Shown: positions 45,816 to 53,304 of the stretch, piece by piece
How positions within the stretch are numbered: the stretch's first letter is position 1
Layout of the letters: every line of letters starts with the position of its first letter
NCBI GenBank assembly: GCA_018607905.1
Contig: JABBAP010000004.1
Coordinates: 57,282-121,281, forward strand
Direction of reading: 5' to 3'
From: Paracoccaceae bacterium
GTDB lineage: Bacteria; Pseudomonadota; Alphaproteobacteria; Rhodobacterales; Rhodobacteraceae
Length of the DNA stretch: 64,000 bases
Position numbers and translations under genes: made by a program
Notes under the pieces: generated by a model
Databases searched by the model: none
Told to the model about the DNA's origin: nothing
What the model saw: only the letters and a program-made list of their open reading frames with translations

Positions 45816-46034
45816 TTACTCCCAAACGAGTCGATCTTTGCTGGTGACTCCACCAACAACGCCACCGACAACGGCGCCTTTGATCGGATTGCCGTCCAGC
45901 AATAGGGACCCGACAGCGCCAATTGCAGCGCCTGTCGCGATGCGGTTGGTTGTGCGTTGGTCCACGATTGGGCTGTTACAGGCCGATAATCCGAATACCA
46001 CGGCGATCGCCGCAAAAACTGTTGATTTGTGCAT
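45816..46034 (-). CDS. Small lipoprotein with glycine-zipper-like segment
   Basis: A 72-residue lipoprotein. The signal ends in the lipobox LSAC (lipid-modified C19 of the precursor). The mature part is short: an Asn/Arg-rich start, then a small-residue hydrophobic stretch (GAAIGAVGSLLLDGNPIKGAVVGGVVGGV) of the OsmB/glycine-zipper type. It probably sits in the outer membrane. It lies inside the pcc cluster on the same strand, with GAGG before the start and its own terminator. No role in propionate use is known to me. Confidence 0.85.
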   Translation of the reverse strand: MHKSTVFAAIAVVFGLSACNSPIVDQRTTNRIATGAAIGAVGSLLLDGNPIKGAVVGGVVGGVTSKDRLVWE

Positions 46035-46185
46035 TTTATGCCTCTTTTGATTTGCTCTAGGGGACCGCTCAACTGGCTCCCCTTAACGCAACCGTAGCGC
46101 GTCGGAATCCGCGCGCATACCCTCTTGATCAAGAAGCAGGTCATTTCGGCACTTTTGCGCCACACTGTTGATTCAATAGGCAAAT

Positions 46186-46551
46186 TCACGCCGATCCCTC
46201 GTAATCTTCTTCGAAAACTTCGGGAAAACTCACCATCGCACGGGGCACATTGATCTTTAACAATGCCTCGTAACTTACAGGATCGAATGGTTTTTCGGCC
46301 TCCTCGACCTCGCGCCCCATCAACCAATTCAGGCGCCCTGCGTCCAAATTCCCCCGTTCAAACGGCTCTTCGCCAAAACAGGTCCACAACGCCCACATGA
46401 AATGCTCGTCCGCACGGCGATCTGCGAATCTACGATCGGCATAGCGTTCGCGCGCCTTAAGTGGCGTTGCCCCTTTTTTGTTCGGGCGTCGGATTGTGAA
46501 TTGGAAATCAGAACTTGGGAGGCGGCTTGGAAATCCGCGATGTTTTATCAT
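46186..46551 (-). CDS. Hypothetical protein of the pcc cluster
   Basis: A 121-residue soluble protein with a basic N-terminus (MIKHRGFPSRLPSSDFQFTIRRP), a charged middle (ARERYADRRFADRRADEHFMWALWTCFGEEPFE) and an acidic C-terminus. I recognise no domain. I recall that a short protein of this type is commonly found between pccB and pccA in Rhodobacterales, which suggests a link to carboxylase assembly or activity; this is inference only. A GAGG site sits just upstream of the start. Confidence 0.7.
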   Translation of the reverse strand: MIKHRGFPSRLPSSDFQFTIRRPNKKGATPLKARERYADRRFADRRADEHFMWALWTCFGEEPFERGNLDAGRLNWLMGREVEEAEKPFDPVSYEALLKINVPRAMVSFPEVFEEDYEGSA

Positions 46552-46589
46552 GACACCCTCCGCAGCTCTGAATGCGAAAGGGTCGCACA

Positions 46590-46609
46590 GGCGAGGCCGA
46601 AGCCCCGCC
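46590..46609 (-). terminator. UUCG-tetraloop hairpin after the 39-residue lipoprotein gene
   Basis: On the minus strand GGCGGGGC, TTCG, GCCTCGCC makes an 8-bp stem with one G-U pair, closed by the very stable C(UUCG)G loop, 11 bases past the stop. No T-run follows, so it is more likely an mRNA-end stabiliser or partial attenuator than a full terminator. Confidence 0.6.
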
Positions 46610-46620
46610 CAGCAATAATC

Positions 46621-46740
46621 TTAGTATTTAGTAGAAGTCGGCTCTGGCTGAACTTCCAGTACAACTGGCTCTTCTTGTTGTGCACATGCTGAAACTGCAA
46701 CTGCAACGATAACCAAAGCGATTTTAAGTGTGTTGGACAT
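46621..46740 (-). CDS. Very small lipoprotein, 39 residues
   Basis: A short gene below usual size limits. It begins at 46740 and has an ideal ribosome site (AGGAGGACATC) directly before it. The precursor MSNTLKIALVIVAVAVSAC has a basic-hydrophobic signal and lipobox VSAC (C19). The mature peptide is 21 residues of Gln, Glu, Pro and Val, ending TSTKY, so acidic and probably extended from the lipid anchor. A promoter-like AT-rich stretch and inverted repeats precede it, and a UUCG hairpin follows. Function is unknown; entericidin-like toxins are comparable in size but not clearly in sequence. Confidence 0.8.
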   Translation of the reverse strand: MSNTLKIALVIVAVAVSACAQQEEPVVLEVQPEPTSTKY

Positions 46741-46754
46741 GATGTCCTCCTGTG

Positions 46755-46850
46755 ACAGATATAATTTAAACTGAAACGATCACGCAGTGCGACCGCAGCC
46801 GCGTGATTACGACTTGGCTGATTCTTAACAAAGTTTTTGCGATACGCAAA
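46755..46850 (-). promoter_or_regulatory. Probable promoter and operators of the 39-residue lipoprotein gene
   Basis: On the minus strand an AT-rich block with AATTATAT (about 46758-46767) could be a -10 region. Upstream are two inverted repeats: ATCACGC-N15-GCGTGAT (46779-46807) and TTTGCG-ATA-CGCAAA (46836-46850). No -35 match is convincing. The second palindrome has the TTTGCR/YGCAAA look of the TTGCAAA sites near pccB and pccR. Confidence 0.4.
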
Positions 46851-46954
46851 CCGCATAAGTCCAAACGGGCGAAAAACTACTGCATTTTGTGACGAAAATG
46901 GTGCAACAGCCTCAAATCCCTTACAAAACGCCCTGTTTTTCAAGGAAAAAAGAA

Positions 46955-47347
46955 TCATAACCATACGCAGGTTCCTCCACTTATGTCGTAAGCATTCAAA
47001 TATTGCGCCACATCTGGGTCCACTTCACCGTAGGGGATCAGCCGTTCCATGAACCGCACAACCACTTCGTCGATGCGCACGCCCTGCCCGATCAGCTTGC
47101 CTGCCTCTGGTATCGCGATGGTTTCGCACAGCAAATCCATATCCCGCGACGCCCGTTCAAATGACACGGCATAATCCCCCCCAATCGAGGGCGCGGTAAA
47201 TCCGAGGTACAAAATACGATCGTCAGGCGGCACAACCAACTGCTCGTCTAACGTGACGATCTGGCCAGACGGGACGGTAAGGTCGTAGGCATGGGCAACG
47301 AAAGGCGTGATCATCAATGCAAGTGAAAAAAAAGTTGAAGTTATCAT
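46955..47347 (-). CDS. Secreted hypothetical protein (possibly DUF6497)
   Basis: A 130-residue protein starting at 47347, with a signal peptide (MITSTFFSLALMITPFVAHA). The mature part has VPSGQIVTLDEQLVVPPDDRILYLGFTAPSIGG, LLCETIAIPEAGKLIGQGVRIDEVVVRFMERLIPYGEVDPDVAQYLNAY and a C-terminal GGTCVWL; its two cysteines could form a disulfide. It resembles small secreted proteins of Rhodobacterales that I believe are DUF6497, but I am not certain. The start overlaps the stop of the 228-residue gene (ATGA). Confidence 0.72.
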   Translation of the reverse strand: MITSTFFSLALMITPFVAHAYDLTVPSGQIVTLDEQLVVPPDDRILYLGFTAPSIGGDYAVSFERASRDMDLLCETIAIPEAGKLIGQGVRIDEVVVRFMERLIPYGEVDPDVAQYLNAYDISGGTCVWL

Positions 47348-48030
47348 GGCTTTGGAAGCGCTTTCATGACTTCCCATGTTAGCCCAAGAGGTTTCGGGGC
47401 CCCCTCATAACCAAGCTTTGCCCACCGACTTATCGTCTCAAACCAAGTTTGATACTCTTTCTCAACTAACGAAAACTCTGTAGCAAATGCTGCTACAATA
47501 GCACAAACACGACGCCTAATATCTGTGTCAGATACTGAAGTTTGAACAACATTAAGTTGCGAATTCACTAAGCCAATAGACAACAACAAAGAACGTTTGG
47601 CGAATTCATCCATTTGCCAACCCTGAACTTCTTTCAGAAGAACTGTTGTCGCTTCCGAAAACATTTCCCTACCAATTGGCTTTGGTTCCGCTTCTAGATT
47701 CTCAGTAACAGCATCTGAAATCGCATTAAGCCGTTCAAGCGCGCCTTCGGTAAACAACTGCCCAACCTCGCCACGGTCTCTTCGAATTATTCGTCTCATT
47801 AAGTTTGCTCTAAACACTCTTAAATCGTCTAAATACCTAGCGGATTTCTCTTCGCGCCGAAAATTGCACGCTTCCACTTCGAAGCGCGACTCCTCAATCA
47901 GATTTAAAATAGTACCAATTGCGTCGTCGTTCGGTAACTCAATGTTCAACAACGCACTTTCTAAGTGAACCTTTCCTGATAGGTCATTTAGATCGTAGCA
48001 AATTGCATACAGTTGCTCGATAGAAAACAT
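47344..48030 (-). CDS. AT-richer hypothetical protein just after pccB
   Basis: A 228-residue, mostly helical soluble protein that I do not recognise. It begins FSIEQLYAICYDLNDLSGKVHLESALLNIEL and has charged helices (FRREEKSARYLDDLRVFRANLMRRIIRRDRGEVG) and a hydrophobic C-terminal helical part. GGGGGAAG precedes the start at 48030, 11 bases after pccB. Its base composition is about 44 percent GC in the stretches I counted, against over 50 percent in pccB, and its codon use is AT-leaning. This suggests a later insertion into the pcc cluster. It is translationally coupled to the next gene. Confidence 0.72.
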   Translation of the reverse strand: MFSIEQLYAICYDLNDLSGKVHLESALLNIELPNDDAIGTILNLIEESRFEVEACNFRREEKSARYLDDLRVFRANLMRRIIRRDRGEVGQLFTEGALERLNAISDAVTENLEAEPKPIGREMFSEATTVLLKEVQGWQMDEFAKRSLLLSIGLVNSQLNVVQTSVSDTDIRRRVCAIVAAFATEFSLVEKEYQTWFETISRWAKLGYEGAPKPLGLTWEVMKALPKP

Positions 48031-48040
48031 ATACTTCCCC

Positions 48041-49573
48041 CTACAACGGAATATTATCGTGTTTCTTCCACGGGTTTTCCAGCTTTTTCCCGCGCAGCGA
48101 GGCAAAGGCGCGGCACACCCGTTTGCGGGTATTGCGCGGCATGATCACCTCGTCGATGAAACCTTTTTCCGCTGCTACAAACGGGTTTTGGAACCGCTCT
48201 TCGTAATCAGCAACCCGCGCAGCAATCTTTTCTTTGTCGTCCAACTCCGAGCGATACAGGATCTCGACAGCGCCTTTGGCCCCCATCACCGCAATCTCGG
48301 CTGTGGGCCACGCATAGTTGAAATCATTGCGCAAATGCTTGGACGCCATCACGTCATAGGCCCCGCCGTACGCTTTGCGGGTAATCACGGTCACTTTTGG
48401 TACTGTCGCTTCGCCGTAAGCAAACAACAGTTTCGCGCCGTGCTTGATCACGCCGCCATATTCTTGGCTGGTGCCGGGCAAAAAGCCTGGAACATCGACT
48501 AAAGTTAGGATCGGAATTTCAAACGCATCACAAAAGCGTACAAACCGCGCGCCTTTGCGTGATGAATCAATATCGAGACATCCCGCCAAAACCATCGGCT
48601 GGTTGGCCACAACGCCCACGGTCTGCCCTTCCATACGGATGAACCCCGTCAGGATATTCTTGGCAAAATCTTCCTGAATTTCATAAAAATCGCCTTCATC
48701 GGCGATTTTCTCGATCAACTCATGCATATTGTACGGCTGGTTCGGGTTTTCAGGGATCAACGTATCGAGCGAGGATTCTTCGCGTGCCACATCATCAAAG
48801 AACGGGCGAACAGGTGCTTTTTCACGGTTGTTCAGCGGCAAGAAATCCACCAAACGGCGCACTTCCATCAAGGCTTCCATGTCATTTTCAAACGCTGCAT
48901 CCGCAACAGATGATTTTTTGGTATGCGTCGATGCACCGCCCAGCTCTTCTGCCGTGACAACTTCGTTTGTCACTGTTTTCACAACGTCAGGACCGGTGAC
49001 AAACATGTAAGAGCTGTCTTTAACCATAAAAATAAAGTCGGTCACCGCGGGGGAATACACCGCGCCACCCGCGCAAGGGCCCATGATCACAGAAATCTGC
49101 GGCACAACACCAGACGCCAAAATGTTGTTCTGAAACACATCTGCATACCCTGCCAAGGATGCCACACCCTCTTGGATACGCGCACCACCTGAATCGTTAA
49201 TCCCGATAATCGGCGCGCCATTGCGCATCGCCATTTCTTGAATTTTGCAAATCTTCTCGGCGTGGGTTTCAGAGAGCGAACCACCGAACACCGTGAAATC
49301 TTGGCTGTACAAATAGACCAATCGACCGTTGATCGTGCCCCAGCCCGTAACAACACCGTCGCCAGCAAATTTGGTTTGTTGCATGTCAAATTCGGTGCAC
49401 CGATGCGATTTGAACATGTCAAACTCTTCGAACGATCCCTCGTCCAGCAAAACCTCAACCCGTTCGCGTGCCGTCAACTTGCCCTTGGCGTGCTGGCTGT
49501 CGATACGCTTCTGTCCTCCACCCAAACGGGCTTCAGTGCGGCGGTCTTCAAGTTGTTGCAGGATTGTGTTCAC
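48041..49573 (-). CDS. pccB: Propionyl-CoA carboxylase beta subunit
   Basis: The carboxyltransferase half of propionyl-CoA carboxylase. From GTG at 49573, with GGGAGAAG before it, it is 510 residues, the family length; residues further upstream in the frame are not PccB-like. It starts [43 protein letters not shown]. The CoA-site [14 protein letters not shown] and [14 protein letters not shown], and the second domain with [25 protein letters not shown], are typical. PccR-type operators lie in the divergent gap upstream, so propionyl- or acetyl-CoA status likely controls it. Confidence 0.97.
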   Translation of the reverse strand: MNTILQQLEDRRTEARLGGGQKRIDSQHAKGKLTARERVEVLLDEGSFEEFDMFKSHRCTEFDMQQTKFAGDGVVTGWGTINGRLVYLYSQDFTVFGGSLSETHAEKICKIQEMAMRNGAPIIGINDSGGARIQEGVASLAGYADVFQNNILASGVVPQISVIMGPCAGGAVYSPAVTDFIFMVKDSSYMFVTGPDVVKTVTNEVVTAEELGGASTHTKKSSVADAAFENDMEALMEVRRLVDFLPLNNREKAPVRPFFDDVAREESSLDTLIPENPNQPYNMHELIEKIADEGDFYEIQEDFAKNILTGFIRMEGQTVGVVANQPMVLAGCLDIDSSRKGARFVRFCDAFEIPILTLVDVPGFLPGTSQEYGGVIKHGAKLLFAYGEATVPKVTVITRKAYGGAYDVMASKHLRNDFNYAWPTAEIAVMGAKGAVEILYRSELDDKEKIAARVADYEERFQNPFVAAEKGFIDEVIMPRNTRKRVCRAFASLRGKKLENPWKKHDNIPL

Positions 49574-49644
49574 GGCGGCTTCTCCCGAAAGTGCATATTT
49601 CGAGCAAATATACCGCAAATGCCGCAGGTGCGAAAGCACGTTAT

Positions 49645-49699
49645 GGCAAATTTGCAAACTCCATTCCTATTCTTGCCATCAAATTGCAAACTTGCAAAC
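49645..49699 (-). promoter_or_regulatory. TTGCAAA-type sites upstream of pccB (PccR operators)
   Basis: Two paired sites: GGCAAATTTGCAAACT (49645-49660) and TTGCAAACTTGCAAAC (49684-49699), each with half-sites repeated every 8 bases. In Rhodobacter sphaeroides, PccR acts through paired TTTGCAAA motifs before pccB, as I recall. GCAAAT also occurs at 49604 and 49615, in the leader. Confidence 0.75.
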
Positions 49700-49791
49700 A
49701 CATCGCAGCCAAACGCACCCAACACCGACAGCCGCGACGTAAAATCATTTCGCCATAGACATGCTCGAACATCCCAAATACCCCTAATTAC

Positions 49792-51030
49792 ATGAATGCC
49801 CTTCCCAAAGCTAAATTCCTCGATCCATCGACGCCTCCAACCATGATCACGCTTGTGATCTTGGCCTCAATGGGGGCGTTGTCGATGAACATCTTCCTGC
49901 CCTCCATGCCTGCGATCCAAGAATACTTTGGTGCCTCCCCATCAGCGGTACAATTCCTGCTGTCTGGGTTCCTGTTCATGAATGGCGTCTTACAACTGCT
50001 CCTTGGCCCCCTGTCAGATCGCTATGGTCGTCGCCCTGTCGCGCTGTGGTCCTTTGGCATCTTTGTCATCGCATCAATCGTCTGCGCCAATGCGCCCAAC
50101 ACGGCCACGTTGGTCACTGCACGCACCATCCAAGCGGTGGTTGTCGCCAGTTTCGTTCTTTCACGCGCCGCCGCGCGTGATATTGCGGGCACCAAAGATG
50201 CCGCCAGCATGATGGGTTACATCGCGATGGGCATGTCCGTGGCCCCCATGCTTGGCCCCACTATCGGTGGTTTCTTGCAAGAAGCATTCGGCTGGACCGC
50301 GCCGTTCTGGGCCCTATCTGGCCTTGGTGTTTTAGTCCTGTTTCTGGTCTTTCGCGATATGGGCGAAACCAACCTCACTCCGTCATCCAGCATGTCCGAA
50401 CAGGTGCGCCAATATCCTCAACTGCTCACGTCTCGCCGTTTTTGGGGCTATGCGCTCGCCAATATGTTCGCATCGGGCGTGTTCTTTTCACTGCTTGGTG
50501 GTGCGCCCTTTGTCGGGACCGAAGTTTATGGCCTCTCACCCTCTACCCTTGGCCTGTATTTCATTTTTGGCCCTATGGGCTATTTCACAGGGTCTTTGAT
50601 CACAGGGCGATATGCCGCGCGTTTGGGCACATATCGGATGCTGACGATTGGTTCGTCCCTGACGATTTTTGGAATGGTTTTGGCCCTGATCTTGGTCCAA
50701 AATGGATATGAACATCCCATCGCTTTCTTTGGCTGCACGGTTTTCATTGGCATCGGCAACGGTATGGTCATCCCATCGGCCAGTGCGGGCATGATGTCAA
50801 TCAACCCGCGCCTTGCAGGAACAGCCGCAGGATTGGGCGGCTCCATGATGACCTCTGGCGGGGGGGCTATGTCTGCGCTGGTGGTGATCTTTCTGTCCAA
50901 AGAAGCAGGCGTCACACCCCTTATTTTGTTCATGCTCGTCTCGGCTGTCTTTGGTCTATTGGCTGCAATCTATACCATCCGCGTTGAACACCAGATGCGC
51001 GGCGACGAAGATCACCCCACGCTCCCCTGA
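49792..51030 (+). CDS. Bcr/CflA-type multidrug efflux transporter (MFS)
   Basis: A 412-residue inner-membrane exporter with 12 hydrophobic helices. The N-terminal ILASMGALSMNIFLPSMPAIQEYFG and motif A GPLSDRYGRRPV (residues 71-82) define the DHA1 Bcr/CflA group; VLSRAAARDI and GMSVAPMLGPTIGGFLQ follow. It may export drugs or acyl metabolites. It is divergent from pccB and shares the PccR-site region. PccR-type sites also start right at its stop, so it could be part of the same regulon. Confidence 0.9.
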   Translation: MNALPKAKFLDPSTPPTMITLVILASMGALSMNIFLPSMPAIQEYFGASPSAVQFLLSGFLFMNGVLQLLLGPLSDRYGRRPVALWSFGIFVIASIVCANAPNTATLVTARTIQAVVVASFVLSRAAARDIAGTKDAASMMGYIAMGMSVAPMLGPTIGGFLQEAFGWTAPFWALSGLGVLVLFLVFRDMGETNLTPSSSMSEQVRQYPQLLTSRRFWGYALANMFASGVFFSLLGGAPFVGTEVYGLSPSTLGLYFIFGPMGYFTGSLITGRYAARLGTYRMLTIGSSLTIFGMVLALILVQNGYEHPIAFFGCTVFIGIGNGMVIPSASAGMMSINPRLAGTAAGLGGSMMTSGGGAMSALVVIFLSKEAGVTPLILFMLVSAVFGLLAAIYTIRVEHQMRGDEDHPTLP

Positions 51031-51077
51031 TTGCAAACTTTGCAAATTCCGCCTACACAGATCGCAAAGTCGCAAAT
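51031..51077 (+). promoter_or_regulatory. TTGCAAA-type sites upstream of pccR (autoregulation)
   Basis: TTGCAAACTTTGCAAAT (51031-51047) begins at the base after the exporter stop codon. A weaker pair, CGCAAAGTCGCAAAT, lies at 51063-51077, 15 bases before the pccR start. The likeness to the pccB sites suggests PccR controls its own gene. Confidence 0.7.
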
Positions 51078-51092
51078 CAAAGGTCGCCGAAA

Positions 51093-52502
51093 ATGCGAGC
51101 CCAAAAACTCTATGCTGGCGTTACACTACGTGAAACGCGCCTGAAACAGGGCCTGACCCAGAAAGATTTCGCCAGCAAACTCGGCGTTTCCCTGCCCTAC
51201 CTTAACCAGATGGAAAACAACCACCGTCCGGTGTCCACGACCGTCGTGCTGGCACTGGCGCAAGAATTCGGCTTTGACGTCACGCAACTGTCCGTGGGCG
51301 AATCCGAGCGCATCGTGGCCGACATGCGCGAAGCCCTCGCCGATCCCGTCTTTTCAGACGCACAAACCCCGATTGCAGACATGCAGCTCACCGCATCCAA
51401 CGCCCCCGCCCTTGCCCGCGCGTTTCTGGAACTGCACCGCGCCTATCGCCAAGGCCAAGAACGCCTCGCATCCTTGGATGAGGCCTTGGGGCGCGAAGAC
51501 AGCGCCATTTCCCCCTCCCCGTGGGAAGAGGTGCGCGATTTTTTCCATTACTGCGACAATTACATCGACAGCATCGACCGCGTCGCCGAAAACCACGCCG
51601 CGAAATCTGGCATCCTTGGCCCAAATCCGCTCGGCGCAGCGCGTGATTGGCTCGCGGAAAAACACAACGTGCAGCTCAAGGGCGAAAACACCGAAATCCT
51701 GCGCCACTTTGATCCTGCGCGACGCACGCTCACCCTTTCGGCACAAGCCACCCCTGCGAGCCAGCTGTTTCAAATTGCCCACCAAACGGCCTTGTTGGAA
51801 CAAGATGATCTGCTCGAAGCGACGCTCGATTTCGCCAAATTCCACACACCAGAGGCCCGCGCCATTTGCAAAATCGGCCTCGCCAATTATTTCGCAGGGG
51901 CGGCAACCCTGCCCTACGCACGGTTCCTGCAAGCCGCCCAAGAAAATCGCCACGATCTCGAACTCCTCGCAGCCTGCTTTAACGCCAGCATCGAACAGGT
52001 CGCGCACCGTCTGTCGACCCTGCAAAGACCGGGCCTTAAGGGCGTTCCGTTCTTCTTTGTGCGCGTCGATCAAGCGGGCACAATCACCAAACGCCATTCC
52101 GCCACACGGCTGCAATTTGCCCGTTTCGGCGGCGCGTGCCCGCTGTGGAATGTGCACCGCGCGTTTGAAACACCGGGTCAATTCCTGCGCCAATTGGCCG
52201 AAACACCCGATGGTCTTCAATACCTGTGCCTTGCACGCGATGTATCTAAACCGGGCGGTGCATTCCGCGCGCCCACACGGCGCTACGCCATTGGCTTGGG
52301 CTGTGAAATCCGCCACGCCAGCGCGCTGGTTTACGCAGATGACCTTGATATCACCAACCGCCAAGCGTTTGAGCCTATCGGCATATCCTGCCGTATTTGC
52401 GAACGTCATAACTGCCACCAACGCTCCGTTCCACCGCTTGAGCGCCACCTAAAGGTAGACCCAAACAGCCGTGGCATCCTGCCCTACGGCATTGGTGAGT
52501 GA
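51093..52502 (+). CDS. pccR: Short-chain acyl-CoA regulator PccR (ScfR/RamB family)
   Basis: A 469-residue transcription factor. Residues 6-62 are an XRE-type helix-turn-helix (TLRETRLKQGLTQKDFASKLGVSLPYLNQMENNHRP). A helical middle and a DUF2083/M78-like domain follow. The C-terminal ScfR part has C433, C436 and C441 (CRICERHNC), followed by HQR and PPLERHLKVDPNSRGILPY. Its place beside pccB matches PccR of Rhodobacter, which senses propionyl-CoA and induces pccB. The relatives RamB and IbcR/GlxR-type control glyoxylate or isobutyrate genes, so the ligand rests on context. Two TTGCAAA-type sites precede it. Confidence 0.92.
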   Translation: MRAQKLYAGVTLRETRLKQGLTQKDFASKLGVSLPYLNQMENNHRPVSTTVVLALAQEFGFDVTQLSVGESERIVADMREALADPVFSDAQTPIADMQLTASNAPALARAFLELHRAYRQGQERLASLDEALGREDSAISPSPWEEVRDFFHYCDNYIDSIDRVAENHAAKSGILGPNPLGAARDWLAEKHNVQLKGENTEILRHFDPARRTLTLSAQATPASQLFQIAHQTALLEQDDLLEATLDFAKFHTPEARAICKIGLANYFAGAATLPYARFLQAAQENRHDLELLAACFNASIEQVAHRLSTLQRPGLKGVPFFFVRVDQAGTITKRHSATRLQFARFGGACPLWNVHRAFETPGQFLRQLAETPDGLQYLCLARDVSKPGGAFRAPTRRYAIGLGCEIRHASALVYADDLDITNRQAFEPIGISCRICERHNCHQRSVPPLERHLKVDPNSRGILPYGIGE

Positions 52503-53284
52503 TGAAAAAACTCCTTATCCTTGCGGTCACACTGTACTGCGCTGCCTTTGGCGCGATTGTTCTATTTCAAAACAAACTGATCTATCCGTTTGATCCAACG
52601 CGCGAACAGCCAGAACTGCGCATCACCGAATTCAAACTGATCACCACGGATGATGAAACTCTTATCGTTTGGGTGGCACGCCCGCACGGCGACCAGCCGA
52701 CGATCCTGTATTTTCATGGCAACGCGGGCAACCTTGCAAATCGCGCGCAGCGGTTTGATCGCATGATAGATCGCGGTTACGGACTTGTTGCACTTGGCTA
52801 TCGCGGATCATCTGGCAGCACGGGGGAGCCGAACCAATCCAGACTTCGCGCCGACAGCGCTTTGGTTCACAAAGTTCTGGATCAGATTGTCGGCAAAACC
52901 AACAAACTGATTTATTACGGCGAAAGCCTTGGCACAACGGTTGCGATCCACCTTGCCGCGTACCACCAACCCGACGCGATGATTCTAGAAGCGCCGTTTA
53001 CCTCGCTCAAAACCCTAGCAGGTGCGGCTATGCCCTATTTCCCAACCAGCCTTGGCCTAAATGATACTTGGGACAGCCTTTCGCAAATGCCTAAAATCAC
53101 CGCCCCCTTGCTGGTCTTGCACGGCACCGCCGACGCGGTTGTTCCTTACGAACATGGCCAAGAAATTTTCGCTGCCGCAGCATCAAAACAGAAATCGTTT
53201 CACAGCGTCGATGGCCTTGGTCACAGCGGTCATTGGTCGGTGTCAGGGCAAAAAACCATCTACAAATTCATAGATGGCCTTTGA
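52502..53284 (+). CDS. Membrane-anchored alpha/beta hydrolase
   Basis: A 260-residue serine hydrolase of the BEM46/YfhR type. A hydrophobic N-terminus (residues 4-22) anchors or exports it. The oxyanion region is ILYFHGNAGN, the nucleophile serine lies in YYGESLGTTVAIHLA, and the charge relay residues are in LHGTADAVVPYEHG and GLGHSGHW. The ATG overlaps the pccR stop by one base, with a GTG three bases earlier, so it is co-translated with pccR. The substrate is unknown; an acyl ester or acyl-CoA link is only suggested by position. Confidence 0.9.
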   Translation: MKKLLILAVTLYCAAFGAIVLFQNKLIYPFDPTREQPELRITEFKLITTDDETLIVWVARPHGDQPTILYFHGNAGNLANRAQRFDRMIDRGYGLVALGYRGSSGSTGEPNQSRLRADSALVHKVLDQIVGKTNKLIYYGESLGTTVAIHLAAYHQPDAMILEAPFTSLKTLAGAAMPYFPTSLGLNDTWDSLSQMPKITAPLLVLHGTADAVVPYEHGQEIFAAAASKQKSFHSVDGLGHSGHWSVSGQKTIYKFIDGL

Positions 53285-53304
53285 TTGACGGCGATCATTA
53301 AACG

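Noticed and set aside
46548..46964. 138-codon minus-strand frame spanning the 39-residue lipoprotein gene
   Set aside because: It is in another frame, has no ribosome site and reads through the promoter and hairpins of the small lipoprotein gene.
51274..52452. Open frames of 364 and 392 codons on both strands overlapping pccR
   Set aside because: Both are shadows of pccR, which has clear domains, a ribosome site and conserved cysteines; the shadows have biased, motif-free composition.
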